Assembly: GCF_023065955.2 (NCBI RefSeq)
Contig: NW_026622908.1
Coordinates: forward strand, 47,713,367 to 47,777,366
Length of the DNA stretch: 64,000 nt
Origin: Ursus arctos
Lineage: Eukaryota > Chordata > Mammalia > Carnivora > Ursidae
Direction: 5' to 3'
A program made the position numbers and the translations under genes. The notes beneath the pieces were generated by a model. It was not told the origin of the DNA, made no database searches, and worked only from the letters and a program-made list of their open reading frames with translations. Positions 47,901 through 60,159 of this stretch are shown piece by piece; position 1 is the first letter of the stretch; the number at the start of each line of letters is the position of its first letter.

Positions 47901-49054
47901 GGCTAAGGCGGGGACAGGAGGCAGCCTCGCGGCTCTTCTCAAGTGGGGTTCCATGGGGCTGCTGTTCTCTCTCTGGGATGAGGTCAGCGAGGATTTTCCT
48001 GCCAGCCTCTTGCCCTCCAGGGCCTGCAGTGGGGACACACCCCAATTCCCGCCTCCCACCCGGGGTGCCTCCCACCCAGCAGTCGGCACCCGCACCCCAC
48101 ACTCCAGGCCCCCAACCCCTCCCCCAGAGAAGGTCGCACCCAGACCGCCCTGCGTCTCGCAGCCTCCGCCCTCCACAGACGTGAGCACCGCTGCCCCCAG
48201 GCCCCTCCCGGGGGCCCCGAGGCCCGGCCAGCCGCTCCAACGCACTGACAGCCAGCACTGGCCAGAGCGCCTGACGCAGCAGGCACGCTTCTCGGGGCCT
48301 TCGCCGTTTCATTCAGTCCTTAAAAACCCAGACCTCGCAGTGGGAGGCAGTGTGCTTACCCCCTCTTGGAGGACGACTCGGATGGCAGGCGCCTGGGGGG
48401 CTGGGGCTCCAGACTCGAGGAGACGGTGGAATCCCACCCGCCATGTGGCCCGGGGCCCATGTATCACCCTCCCTGCGCCTCAGGTCCCTCCTTCTCCGGG
48501 AAACAGTGACCACAGGGCCAGCGGCTCGGACACACGAACCAGCGAGGCGTCCCCTGAGCTTCATCTGGTCCCCAGAAGTGCCCGCACTGCCCTCATGGGA
48601 TCCACCCCCGCCTTGCCCCCCGAGACGTGGGCTGGGTCGGGCCTTGCAGAGCTCCTGCTTCCTCATCCCTGAAAACGCCTGATGACTCCACACTGTGTCA
48701 TTTCTTGGACTTTTTGCACATTTAATGAGTGTGGGATCGTGGCTCCCCCGACGGACGTCAAATCTTGGACCGTGGCGGTTAAACGGGCCATATCTTCCTC
48801 TCCCGGCCGTGCCTGAAATCAAGGCAGAGCTCCTGATCCACGCAGCCCAGCCGTCAGGGCCCGCGGCCCCGCCTGCAGTTGCGCGGGCCGCCCAGGACTT
48901 CCCGAGGGTCGGGGGTGTGCCCGGGCCGCCCGCACCCACTGTGCAGGTGCCAAGCTTGCTGGCGTCACAGATTGGGAAATGGGCATTTGCAGAAGGGTTA
49001 CCGCTTGTCCCGGGTGATAGGGAGTGATTTCTCAACCGGGACAGGCCGCGTCCT
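44961..49054. other. Upstream GC-rich DNA, no gene seen
   Basis: About 4 kb of unique-looking GC-rich sequence 5' of MUC5AC. Several open frames occur, as expected for high GC, but none has recognisable homology. Confidence 0.5.
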
Positions 49055-49205
49055 TACAACCACGAAGAGGAAGTGGGAAGTGGGGCTCTGGGAGCCACTG
49101 ATAGCGGGCCGGATTATCTGTGGGCGCTGTGGACAGAGAGGGCAGGTGTGGGCCGGGTGTCTCCAGGCCGGAGCTTCCTTGATAAGGACAAAGACAATGA
49201 TCCCT
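49055..49205. promoter_or_regulatory. Candidate distal enhancer: GATA/ETS/SOX motif cluster
   Basis: This stretch does not resemble any repeat I know. Within 150 bp it has an ETS/SPDEF-like GAGGAAGTGG (49066-49076), GATA sites at 49097-49104, 49113-49119 and 49179-49187, and SOX-like ACAAAG and ACAATG (49188-49199). It lies about 4.3 kb upstream of the MUC5AC start. Function is inference. Confidence 0.35.
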
Positions 49206-49924
49206 CCCTGCTTTGCCGCGGGGGGCCCGGGGGGAGCCATCCCACGATGCCCGCGGCTGGGCTCCGCCTCCTGGTCCTGAGGGCCTGAGACCCTCACTGC
49301 CCGATGGGCTGGGGGGCAGGGGCGTGCTCTCCCACGAGACAGAAAGGGAGCAGAGAGTAAATTTGGTTTTACGGCGGGGCTGCACTGATTCGAAACCTCC
49401 GTGCGTGTATTTATTTATGTGAATCACTGGACAAACAGAATTCCTCCGGAGAGCTGGGCTGGCCACTGAGCCCTGGCCCCCAAGGTCCACGGTCTGGCCG
49501 AGGGATCAGCTCCCCCCGTGCCCCACCCCCACCCGGTTCCCCAGCACCACCCCATCCACGGCGGGCCCCAACCCTGCCCCCACAGCCCCCGTAGGGTCTG
49601 TGACAGTGGGGGAAGGCACTGTCTGTCGGGGCTGTTCCCTGAAGGTGAGCACATTTGTGTCCTAGGGAGTCAGGGAGCGGCTCACAGGCTACGCCTCCTC
49701 TGACCCCAAGGGGCCACCAGCCCCACCAACATGCTGTTTCCCCACTGGGGAGCTGGGACCTGCCCGTTGATCACCAGGAAGGACAGACAGAATGTGCTGT
49801 CGTCCACGTGTCCCTCACCGCGCTCCCCACGGCACATACACCACGGGTCAGCCTCTCTGACACCCGCACGGCAGGGGTGTGGGGGTGGAGGGTCTGTCTA
49901 ATACTATCAGCAAATTTAAAAGGT
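49206..49924. other. No gene seen
   Basis: Mixed GC sequence between the motif cluster and the next L1 fragment. No exon or repeat could be assigned. Confidence 0.4.
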
Positions 49925-50495
49925 ATTTTTCTCAGTGTAAAATCCTATTTGTGGTAATTACAGCACCACTTCTGGGTATATCCCACAAAGAATTGAAAGC
50001 AGGGTCTTGAGACACTTGGGTCCCCACATTCGAGCGGCATTGCTAACAGCGAAAAGGCAGAAGTGTCACCGACGGACGAGCGGATAAACGTGGTCCATCC
50101 ACACACCGGACTGTCACTCGGCCCGAACACGGAGGGACACGCTGACACCGGCCACAGCGTGGATGGACCTGGGGGACGTGACGCTGAGTGAAACAGGCCA
50201 GACACAAAGGGACAAATCCTGCAGGATTCACCCACACGAGGTCCCTGGGGTCTCCAGATTCACAGGGACAGAGAGTGGACGGCAGGGGCCGGGGGAGGGA
50301 CGGGGGTCGGTGTCTCGGGGGGACAGAGTTTCCCTTTGGGAAGATGGAAAGTTCTGGAGACGGACGGTGGGGACGGCTGCACAGCACGAATGAGCTTAGT
50401 GCCCGAGCTGTGGGCTCAGAGGTGGTGAACACCGTACGCTCCGTGTTCTGTGTGTTTTACCACAATTTTTTTAATTGGAAAAAAATTAAAGCAAA
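49925..50495 (+). mobile_element. Old L1 3'-end fragment, sense
   Basis: Diverged L1 3' segment: CACTTCTGGGTATATCCCAC, GTCACCGACGGACGAGCGGA, GCGTGGATGGACCTGGGGGA and a TTTTACCACAATTTTTTTAA end. CpG-rich substitutions throughout. Confidence 0.75.
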
Positions 50496-52196
50496 ACCCC
50501 CGCCTTGAGAAAATAACCATAAATAAAGGTAGACCTTCGCAGATCTAAAAGGAGACATTTTGCAGCAAACTCTCTGAGCCTGTTGCCCCCCCACCCCCGC
50601 GGGTCCTCCGGCCCCACAGCCCCGCCCAGGCCTCCAGCCAGAGGGGCTTCTGCTCCTCCACTTTCCCAGGTTCCTATACAATACAAATAAACCAGCCAGG
50701 TCTCGGGTATGTTCACAAAAGCCATGGTTTGGAGGGAGCTGAGCCGCAGCGGGGGAGCTAGGCCAGCATCCCCAAGGCTCCCAGGGCTGGCGGGGTGTCC
50801 GCACTGGGAGCTCTCCCGCCTGGGCACCCACTGTGGGGGCTAGAAGCCCAGAGGTGCTGGGGAACCACCCTGCCCGGGGCTCCCTCTCAGCAAACCAGCG
50901 TGCGTGCGGACGGGCAGTCACCCCTGCAATCTCTGAGGAATTCTGTGAGGGCAAACGGCCACAGGTGTTCTGTACACACCTACTCTGAATCACTACCCCC
51001 CAGGGCCCCACCTGCACCGCGGCTGGACTGCGATACCCCACCTCCCTCGGCCTGGCCCCGGGGGCGGGGGGGGCAACACCGTGTCCCTCCAGAGGGACCA
51101 GGGACACAAGAGCCAGGGGCCCAGGCAGCCAGGAAGTGACCCTGGGAGAGAGACACTCGTGGCCCAGGCAACCTGGATTTGAAAAGACGTGCTGGCAAGA
51201 TGCCGAAGGAAATCACGAGGACGGCGGGGCTGCAGCTGGGGATTCCTTCCCCGGAAACACGTCCCTCAGCCAGAGAGCCGAAGCACGGTGGTGGCGTCCC
51301 CAGAGAGGTTCTGGGGAGACCCTGACACCCTCCCCTGCAGACCCCGGGCCCCTGGCTGGGAGGGCCAGTAGGGAGCTCTCAGGAGCCCCGGGGACAGCCG
51401 AGACAGCACCCCATCCCTTGGTACGTCCAGCCTCCGCTCCTGAGGCTGGACACGCCCTCTGACCCTGGACTGGAGGCTGAGGCAGGACGGAGGCAGGGAT
51501 GGCAGGCCGCAGGGGGGACCCTGATGGGCTGCAGAGCCCTCCCACCCCGCCCGGCTTACAGCCCTGCCTCTGTGGCCCCAGCGCTGAAGAGGCTTGACAA
51601 GCAGAGACAATGGGCCACTTAGAGCGTCCACCCCATTCCCACAAGCCACAGCCCCGCTCAGACAGGATGTCACCCCCATGCAGTCTCCGTGAGCCGCCAG
51701 CCAGCGTCTTGCTCCCACTCTCTGCTCTGTGCTCGAGTGGGGCACAAGTGCCCTTGGTCAGGTGCCCAACCCGATGGCGGGCTGCCCCGCACGGCTGGCT
51801 TTCCCCGGGGCATCGGGCATAGACGGAGTGGCCGTGTGCGCGGCTCTGTCTCCGGGCCCCCGCTGCCCCGCCCGGCCTCGGCTCTACGGCTGTGGAATGC
51901 CACTGGGTCTGGACTAGAGGAGTCTGAGGAGTGGTGGCGAGGTCCTCCCGCGTGGCTCTTGGGAGCGCTGTGGCTGCGGCCCCACCAATCTTAGACCGAG
52001 CTCGTCGGTGCCGAAAAGGCAGCTGGGGCTGGGGGAGGACAGAGTCCGCAGGCCGGAGTGAGGGCAGGCAGCCTCTCTTCCTCCAGTCTGTTCACGTGAG
52101 GGGCTCCTTCCGGGTCACTTCCAGCAGTTCCCTGCGGTTCTCTGTAGAGGTCGTGCCTACTTCTTGTTCAGTTTATTCCTAAGTGTTTGAACGGTT
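50496..52196. other. No gene seen
   Basis: GC-rich sequence with one AT-rich patch near 50676-50692 (ATACAATACAAATAAAC). I see no exon or named repeat. Confidence 0.4.
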
Positions 52197-52384
52197 TTGT
52201 TTTTTAAAGATTTACTTATTTGGGAGAGAGAGCACAAGCGGGGTTGGGCAGAGGGAGAGGGAGAAGCAGACTCCCCGCGGAGCAGGGAGCCCGACGTGAG
52301 GCTCCATCCCAGGACCCCGGGATCGTGACCTGAGCTGACACCAAGCATTGGACGCTTATGCGACGGAGCCACCCAGATGCCCCG
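52197..52384 (-). mobile_element. CAN-SINE, antisense, older copy
   Basis: TTTTTTAAAGATTTACTTATTT tail, GGGAGAGAGAGCACAAGCGG and a CCACCCAGATGCCCC end. It is more diverged than its neighbours and no clear target duplication was seen. Confidence 0.9.
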
Positions 52385-52444
52385 TATTGGGAGGTTTTTT
52401 GATGCTAATTTCCAGTAGTTTATTACAGAGTTATTGTGCTGCAA

Positions 52445-52820
52445 TTACTTTCTTGTATGTCTCAGGCTGGGTCACGGCCTAGATGTCCAGGCCCCCATCC
52501 ATGTGAGCGACCTGTAGGTGTCGTCTTACATGGTGGAAGGGACTTTGTGGGTGCCATTAAATTAAGGATCTTGGGATGGGAGTGAGGGTTACCCTGGATG
52601 ATCTGAGGGTCCCGATGTAACAGGTCCAGAGTCTTTATAAAAGGGAGGCCAGAGGCCAGAGGAAGGAAGCAGCAGGAAGAAGGCGGTGGGGGCAGAGTCA
52701 GGGGGAGAAGACGTACACAGCCACACGATGGGGGGCAGGCCGCGAGCCAGGGAGCGTGGGCGCCTCTAGGAGCTGGAAAAGCAGGGGACAGACTCCCGCC
52801 AACCCTGAGCCTCTAGGAGG
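52445..52820. mobile_element. Probable ancient interspersed repeat, family not named
   Basis: Contains ACTTTGTGGGTGCCATTAAA, AAGGATCTTGGGATGGGAGT and AGGTCCAGAGTCTTTATAAA, a pattern I recognise from a common mammalian repeat without being able to name the family safely. Confidence 0.4.
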
Positions 52821-52829
52821 CGGCTCCTT

Positions 52830-53798
52830 TTTTCTGTTGACCTGTCCATGAAAACTTCTGCCAAGTTCTAAATTGAGCTGTTGGCTTCCTTATTGCTGAG
52901 GTTTGAATCCAAGCTCTTTACCACATTTGTGATGCGTAAATACTTTCCCCCGTTGACGGCTGGTCTTCTCATCCTCGTCACGGGTCCGCCAAGGAGTGGC
53001 AGGTTTTGCTGAGAAGAGGCTCGGTTTACCAAGTCCTTGTTTCATGATCCACCAAGATTTTCTCCCGTTTTCTTCTAGAGGTTTACAATTTTAGGTTTTA
53101 TATTGAGGTCCTTGATCCATTTTGAGTGGATTTATCACAAAACTGTAGCAGGAGATCTCAGCCAGTCTGTGAAACAGACGCTCAGGATGGGGAACCATCC
53201 CCGCGAGGACCCCCCCCCACGCCCACCACTCCGTGACCCCTGGCGACCACAAATCCATTCTCTACTCCGATAATTTGTTGTTTCGAGAATAGTCTCTGAC
53301 CTTCGGGGACTGGCCTTTCCTCATGCGGCGTAATTCTCGGGAGATTCGCCTCATCGTTTTGTGTACAGATAGTTTGCGGTTTGCTGTGGTGTCGCGGTCG
53401 GTGGTGCGGATCGAACCCGTCGCCTGTGGAAGGACAGCTGAGCTGTCCTCCATTCCCCGCTGTTCCAGAAATACAGCTGCAGCGGATACCGTGAGAACGT
53501 CAGCGTTTACGTGTCTGGGACAAACGTCCACGGACGCACGTCTCCGCCCCTCCCAGCACCACACAGTTTGCTCCTTGTGGTTTCGTAGGTCCTGAAATCA
53601 GGGACACCGATTGCTCCCCGCGATGGAAGTTCCCGCAGCCCTGCCTGAGCTTTGCCCTGCGACTTCCGACACGTCGTGCTTTCGTTTGCACGCGGCTCAG
53701 TCTATCTTTGTGCTCCCTCCAACTCTCCCTCCTCGGCCCGTGGATTACTTAGCGTGTGTTTCTGAGCGTTTGGAGATCTTCTGGCTAACTTTCCATTA
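52830..53798 (-). mobile_element. Old L1 fragments, antisense
   Basis: GAGGTCCTTGATCCATTTTG and the Thr/Pro-like CCACTCCGTGACCCCTGGCG block match antisense L1 sequence by eye. Probably a composite of more than one fragment, interrupted by the SINE at 53812. Confidence 0.5.
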
Positions 53799-53811
53799 CT
53801 GGCTCCTAATT

Positions 53812-54007
53812 ATTTTTTTAAAGATTTTATTTATTTATTTGACAGAGAGACAGTCGGCGAGAGAGGGAACACAGGCAGGAGGAGTGGGAGAGGAAGACGC
53901 AGGCTCCCAGCGGAGCAGGGAGCGCGATGCGGGGCTCGATCCCAGGACCCTGGGATCACACCCTGAGCGGAAGGCAGACGTGTAACGACTGAGCCACCCA
54001 GGCGCCC
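53812..54007 (-). mobile_element. CAN-SINE, antisense, with target duplication
   Basis: Full-length antisense element from TTTTTTTAAAGATTTTATTT to GAGCCACCCAGGCGCCC. Target-site duplication CTGGCTCCTAATT (53799-53811) / CTGGTACCTGATT (54008-54020). Confidence 0.93.
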
Positions 54008-54020
54008 CTGGTACCTGATT

Positions 54021-54375
54021 CTGTCGTCAGAGAACCGACTCTGCCCGGTCTGGTGTCAGTTACGTCCTGTGGGTAGAGGTTGTTGCGTGACCAGGATGTG
54101 GCCCATCTCGGTTGACGCCCTGTGTGTGCCCGTAAAGCGTGTATGCTCTGCCGTTGGCTGGCGTGTTCACGGACTGTCAGGTCCTGTTGGTCGACGGGAT
54201 TAAGTTCGTCCACATCCTTGTCAATTCCCGGACCAGCTGTTGTATCAATAGCCGGGGGGCGGGGGGTGGCGACGCCTCAGGTAACGGTCAATGTGTGTAT
54301 TTCTCCCTTCGGTTTTGTCCGTGCTCCGTTCACGTATTTGGCAGCTTTGATGGGACAGCTTCTGGTGAGCGGCTC
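54021..54375 (-). mobile_element. L1 ORF2 fragment, antisense, GC-shifted
   Basis: GGTCAATGTGTGTATTTCTC followed by CCTTCGGTTTTGTCCGTGC corresponds to antisense L1 endonuclease sequence. It continues the element interrupted by the SINE. Confidence 0.55.
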
Positions 54376-54650
54376 ACCGCACCCCCCTCGGAGGGTGTCC
54401 TGTCTTCCTTCACTGATGCGCCCCTGGCTGGGAGGGGCAGGGCTGCGTGTCGGCACCGCCGCCCTGACCTCGGGGGAAGGGGTTGTCTTCCCGCCCTGAC
54501 TCTGCTAGACTTCCAGCCGGAGCTTGGGGCGCCCGCCGGCAGCCTGGCGGGGCGGGGAGGCTGGCCCCCCTCGGCCTTTGCAGGAGGTCGGGGGCACAGT
54601 TTGTTCCTGTAGTCGGCCAGCTGCTGGGTTGGCATCTAAAAGCACTCTGG

Positions 54651-54843
54651 GGGCTCCTGGGGGGCTCAGCCCCTGACGCGTCTGCCTGCGGCTCAGGTCA
54701 TGATCTCAGGGTCCTGGGATCGAGCCCCGCATCGGGCTCCCAGCTCCGCAGGGGAACCTGCTTCTTCCTCTTCCTCTGCCTCTTCCCGCTGCACTCTCTC
54801 TCTCCCAAATAACTAAATGAATGAATAAAGAAAAGCTTAAAAG
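54651..54843 (+). mobile_element. CAN-SINE, sense
   Basis: GGCTCCTGGGGGGCTCAGCC head, GGGATCGAGCCCCGCATCGG middle, CT-rich stretch and an AAATGAATAAAGAAAAGC tail. Confidence 0.92.
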
Positions 54844-55685
54844 GGCTCTGTCCCGCCCGCCCGCCCCTTTCCCCACCATCTTGGCTCAGGCCAGCAGGTT
54901 TTGCTGGTGCATGACGCATTGCCAGAAATCGCCACGCTCCCCTTCCTTCCGGGCTGCTCTGGAACGCCCCCTGCGAATCGTGCTAATAAGTGCCCCCTGG
55001 TGCTCCGTCCTCCAAGAATTATTTGTATCTTTGTATTCGGTGTTGTCCCCGTAATGCACAGTTGTCTGGAATGACCCCGAACCGGATCTTCCCAGGGATC
55101 GCCCCAGGTTCTTATAGTACGACTTCCCCACTCTTGACTTTTCTACTGAGATTGGGTCTCGGTCGACTGAAGTATGGCCTTCGAGGGCTTTTAGTTTCCA
55201 GGGAAGTTATACGGGAGCGATCTCACCCTTTGCCGATTGTCTTTGGGGGCTCCGTCCCCTCCCGCCACAGGCTTCGCCTGGAGCCACCGGCGTCTGAAGA
55301 CCGTGTCCTTCCCTGCCACCTGTTTGCGGCCACCTCCTCTGGCCATCCCCTGCTGCAGGCTGCCCCCTCCCCACCACGGGTTTCCCCACAGAACTGCGTC
55401 CCTTTCGCAATCGCACACGGATTACTGAGATTCTATAACCAAACCATAATCCCGCTCAGTTCTAACTCCCGTGAAAGCAAGAGTTTTGTCTCTTCGGTGC
55501 TCGGCTCAGTGAAACACAGATGTTCGCGAAGAGCTCACTGAATGAGCAAGACGGAGTCTTGCTTCGACTCAGAAATGTCCCGTTGTGTTTTTATTGTGTC
55601 TGCAAGCCCCTCGAGTTCCGTGTGGTTCGCTAAGCCTACTACCGCCCCGTTCAGTTTGTTCCTCTTTCCTCATTTCTTTCCGGTT
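54844..55685. other. No gene seen
   Basis: Mixed sequence between a SINE and an L1 fragment. Possible diverged L1, not supportable. Confidence 0.35.
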
Positions 55686-56400
55686 AATCAATGCGCTCTT
55701 TATTTTAAAAGTAAACTCTATTGAGGTACAATTTCCGTGCAATCAAATGAATTCATTTCCAGTTAATAGTCGGTGAGTTTGGGCAAATGTCGGAACCACC
55801 ATCACAGGGAACATACAACATTCCCATCACCCCAAAGCGCCGGTGCGAGCCCCCCTCCCATCAACCCCACCCGATTTCTGACCCAGGCAACCGCCGGCCT
55901 GGGTTTGGTCGCTTGCCCTCATTGCTGCCGTTCTGGAACCTCGTACACATGGAGTCATGACGGATTCCTGCCGCTCGACATACGAGCTGAGATGCGTCTG
56001 TGTGGTGCGCTGTCCGCGGTCTGCTTCTCTCTGGTCTCGACTGCTGTGCATTGTGGGGGCCGCCGCTGGCTCACTTCAGCCACTGCTGCCGGGTCGTTCC
56101 GTTGTGTCCAGTCTCTTACACTCGTCGGTGTGCTGCCATCAACACTCTTGTGCAAGTCTCTCTACAGACACACGTGTTGCGTTTCGTTTGGGTGAAGATC
56201 TGGGAGTAGAATTCTGGGGCCGAAGGTGCGGTGTGCTTCTGCCAGACAGCTTTCCGAAGCGATGGTGCCGAGCGGCCTCTCCTCTGCAGTGGCTCCACGG
56301 CCTTGCCAGCACTGAGTGTAGCCCGTTAACGACTCTGTGTTGTTGAGCTTTAACACCTGTTTCTGGCTTTTTAGCAACGCAGCTTTATATTTTTAGGGAT
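55686..56400 (-). mobile_element. Old L1 fragment, antisense
   Basis: TCTATTGAGGTACAATTTCC, GAACATACAACATTCCCATC, GAAGATCTGGGAGTAGAATT and TTCCGAAGCGATGGTGCCG match the well-known antisense L1 3'-half sequence, with many C/G substitutions. Confidence 0.8.
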
Positions 56401-56468
56401 CTCTTCAAGGACTGTAGTGCGCGCCCTCAATTTACCCGCGTCTGTCTTGAATGAGTATTGTACCACTC

Positions 56469-56583
56469 GAGAGGCACCTGGCTGGCTCCGTCGGCTAAGC
56501 ACCAACTCTTGATTTCAGCTCAGGTCTCGATCTCAGGGTCATGAGTTCAAGCCCCACTGGGTGTGGAGTCGGCTTAAAAAAAT
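56469..56583 (+). mobile_element. Short CAN-SINE, older subtype, sense
   Basis: GAGGCACCTGGCTGGCTCCG, CTCTTGATTTCAGCTCAGGT and GGTCATGAGTTCAAGCCCCA, then a tRNA-like 3' end GTGTGGAGTCGGCTTAAAAA. It lacks the CT-rich region of younger copies. Confidence 0.9.
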
Positions 56584-56959
56584 ATTATACCATTCAACGT
56601 GAAACATAAAAGCTTTAGAACAGCCTGATTTCATTTATCCTCCATCCTCGATGTTATTAGGGTTATTTATTTAACTACCACATGTGTCATAAACGCCTAT
56701 AATTAATTGTTTAACTTAAAGAGCTAGTAGTCCTTTAAAGAAAGTAAGAAAATTACTTTTTTTTTCATTTCTATTTACCCACGTACTGCCATTTCTGGTA
56801 TGTCTATTATGACATCTTTGACCTATAGGCGATTTAGAACTCACCATGCTGTTTGATTTTCAAATATTTTCTCGCTGTCTTATTGCTACTGATTTTTAGT
56901 TAATTTCTATTTTAGTGAGAAAACGCTTTGATGATTTCAGTCCTTAAAAGCTTATTGAG

Positions 56960-57560
56960 CCTTGCTTTATAGCCTGGTGTTGTTCTCAAGATCTTGGTGA
57001 ATGGTCCACATGGACTTGTAAAGAACGTGTATTGGGAGCTCCTGGGTAGTATTTAAAACACTAACCTGTTCAAGTCTGCTCACGGTGTCGTTCAGATCTT
57101 TGATAGCCTTACCGAGTTTTTGTTTATTTGGTTTATCAATTACCGAGAAAAAAGTGTTAAAATCTCCAAGTATTGTGGATGTATCTGTTTCTCCCTTAAA
57201 TTTTGTCAATTTTTACTTTGTGTATTTTGAAGCTTTGTTATTAGGCATGTACACATTTAACATTGCCGTGCTTTCCTGTGAATTGGCACTTTCTCATTAT
57301 AAAATGACCCTTTCTATCTTTGGTAATACCCCTTGTCTTGAAGTCTACTTTGTCTGATAGTAATATAGCCACTGTGGCCTCCTTGTGATTCCTGATCATG
57401 CGACACACATTTTTTCCATCCTTTCACTTTTAACCTCTCTGCGTACATATATTTACAACATGTCGCTTGCAGACAGCATACAGTTGGCTCGTGCTTTTTT
57501 GTATCCAATCTGAAAATATTTGCCCTTTTAATTAGATAGTTTAGTCCACTTACATTTAAT
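56960..57560 (-). pseudogene. L1 ORF2 endonuclease remnant
   Basis: Minus-strand translation contains GDFNTFFSVIDKPNKQKLGK (56967-57209) and, further upstream, HEPTVCCLQATCC (57314-57508), then a NVxGLN-like start near 57560. These are the N-terminal endonuclease motifs of L1 ORF2 (QETH and GDFNT regions). The frame is broken by stops and shifts. The QETH glutamate-threonine pair is lost, so the enzyme is dead. Confidence 0.85.
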
Positions 57561-58336
57561 GTAAATGTTTATATGATTGGATTTATATTTACCATTTTAT
57601 TATTTGTTTCCTCTGTATGCTCTATGTGTTTTTTTCCTGTCCACTTTAAAGATTTTCTTTTTCTTTTTAGCACATTGACAATCATATGCATAGGTGTGAT
57701 TTTTTAAAATATTTATTCTTCTTGGGTTTTGTTCCTTGGAACCAGGATCCTTAATTTTTGGTCAAATGAGAAAACATTTGACCATTTTTTTCTTCAAATG
57801 CATTTTCTATCCCCTTTTCCTTTGTTCTCTTCAAACAACTTAATTTCTGACATTATCTCAGGTCACTGAGACTTTTTAGAATAACCATTTCCTCTTTGTT
57901 CCTCAATGTAGATCACTTCTACTCACCTCCTCCAAGCTCATTGATCCTTTCCTCTGCACTATCCTATCTTCTGTTAATGATTACTCATTAATAACCATTG
58001 AATGACTATTTTATTTCAGATATATTTTTTTTTCAGTTTAAGGATTTCCATTTGGTCAGTTTTCAGAGTTTCTGTATCTCTCCTGAACTTCCTCACCTCT
58101 TTTCCTTCTGTTATATCCATTTTCCTCTGAAATTACTTAGCATCTTTGTAATAGCTACTTTAAAAAGTTTATGTTCTAATTCCAAAACATGATCTCTGTG
58201 GCTGTTCTCTTCCTCTTGGTTGTTGGACACACTATCATGCCATGTGACATTGGACCTTGTGCATGATACATGGCAGAGACTTCAGATTCGGTTATCTTCG
58301 TCACAAGAGTGTTCTGTTTGGTGCTGGCAGGAGTTA
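57561..58336 (-). mobile_element. Probable L1 5' portion, antisense
   Basis: TTTCAGTTTAAGGATTTCCA, TTTGGTCAGTTTTCAGAG and TAGCTACTTTAAAAAGTTTA resemble antisense L1 sequence upstream of ORF2, continuing the endonuclease remnant. Confidence 0.5.
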
Positions 58337-59013
58337 AATTATTGGTGGATTTAACTGTGTGGAGTTCCCTCAAAAAGTTAAAAATAGAGCTACCCTATGA
58401 CCCAGCAATTGCATTACTGGGTATTTACCCCATAGACACAGAGTAGTGAAAAGAAGGGGCACCTGTATCTCAGTGTTCATAGCAGCAATGTCCACAATAG
58501 CCACACTGTGGAAGCAGCCGAGATGTCCTTCAACAGATGAATGGCTAAAGAAGATGTGGTTCATCTCTACAATGGAATATTACTCAGCCATCAGAAAGGA
58601 TGATTACCCAACATTTGCAGCAACATGGATGGGACTGGAGGAGATTATGCTAAGTGAAGTAAGTCAAGCAGAGAAAGACAATTATCATATGGTTTCACTC
58701 ATTTATGGAACATAAGGAATAGCAGGGAGATCGGTAGTAGAAGGAAGGGAAGAATGAAGGGGAGGTAAACAGAAGGGGGAATGCACCACTAGAGACTATG
58801 GACTCTGGGAAACAAACTGAGGGTTTCAGAGGGGAGGGGGTGGGGAATTCGGATAGGCTGATGATGGGTATTGGGGAGGGCATGTATTGCATGGTGCACT
58901 GAGTGTTATTCACAAATAATGAATCATGGAACACTACATCAAAAACTAAGGATGTACTGTATGGTGACTAACATAACATAATAAAAAAAATTTTTTTTAA
59001 TTATTGGTGGATT
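58337..59013 (+). mobile_element. 5'-truncated carnivore L1 with 15-bp target duplication
   Basis: The L1 3' end runs from about 58352 to 58998: TGACCCAGCAATTGCATTAC, TGGAATATTACTCAGCCATC, TATCATATGGTTTCACTCAT, then the 3' UTR and an AATAAAAAAAATTTTTTTT tail. It is flanked by identical AATTATTGGTGGATT (58337-58351 and 58999-59013). Low divergence from the common carnivore 3' end suggests a fairly young insertion into the older L1 DNA. Confidence 0.95.
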
Positions 59014-60159
59014 GATGATCTTGAGGAAGGTGCTTTAGGCTTTGTTATCCGGACTTCTTTCAGTTTTGTGTCAGGTTTCAGTTATCCCAAGAAACCACTC
59101 TTCGTCCTGGGACACAGTCCTTACCCCAGAAGAAGTGCTTATGGAGTTTTAATGGGAAGTGCAAGCTGTTAATCAGGTGTCTCTGAGGTGGCCGACTTAC
59201 CTCTTTCAGGCTTCCACTGTTTCTTTCCACTGTGAGGCTAGCTTTGTCCCCCACCCACCCCCAGCTATGTGCAATGTTTAAGGACTCAGCTGATAACTTG
59301 TGGCTGCATCATCTCCATATCTTCCTTCCTAACTTCCAGTCTATCCAGCAACCTGGAACTTGGACTTCAGACTCTGAGCCCCATGAGTATGCTGCATTTT
59401 ACTTGAGCTCTGCCAAGTGTGCCTGCAACCTGGGGAGGTTCTTCTGGGGGAAACCAGCAAAATGTGGGCCAGTCCTCTTTGGCTTCTCTTTCTCAAGGGC
59501 AGTACCCATCTGGTTGCCATCTGCTCTGGGTTGCTCCTCATACTTAAAACCATTGTATTTTATCTTTTGTCCCGAGCCTATCATCCTTACTGGCAGGCGT
59601 GCCAGTCTGATATGAGCTGCTCCAAAAACAGGGAGGAGGCCACTCACAGCGATTCATCTCTTCGTCCTTTTCTTTATTCTCAGAGAACTTTTGATATCTT
59701 CCACATTACTTGTTCAGTGGTGTGCACTGTCATTCTTCTTACTGGTGTCAGTGGAGACATCAGCTCTCCCTGTGTCATCTGTTTCCTTCACGCACCTGCC
59801 TGATGTTCAGCCTCTCTCATCTCAGTCTGTTCCCTTTCTCATCTCTTTCACTTTTTGCTTCACTGAATCAATGTTTTTTGAATCGTATTTTCTAGAATAT
59901 ACTTCATCTGTCTTTTTATTTTTTTATTTTTTTACAAAACTATGCCTCCCCCCACCTCTCACGGGAAATGTGTGTTATAATAGCTAATGAATCTTTCCAC
60001 AAGCCCCACTTCAGGTGGTTGGACTTGTTCATTGTTTGCTTGCTCTGAGGTGGCTTCTTCTGACCTCTGGTATCTTCCTATTCACGAGGGCCATGGGTTC
60101 TACTCATCCCCAGACTCATCAGTCAGGTAGTTTATCAGTCGATTACAACATCTGACATG
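59014..60159. other. No gene seen
   Basis: AT-richer sequence without recognisable exon. It may contain more old L1. There is a T-rich run at 59911-59935. Confidence 0.4.

Noticed and set aside
47785..48672. Plus-strand open frame of 295 codons
   Set aside because: Composition-driven Pro/Arg/Ser sequence without homology. The opposite strand is also open over the same interval.
56967..57209. Minus-strand 80-codon frame as a gene
   Set aside because: It is an L1 ORF2 endonuclease remnant (GDFNT motif), annotated as pseudogene.
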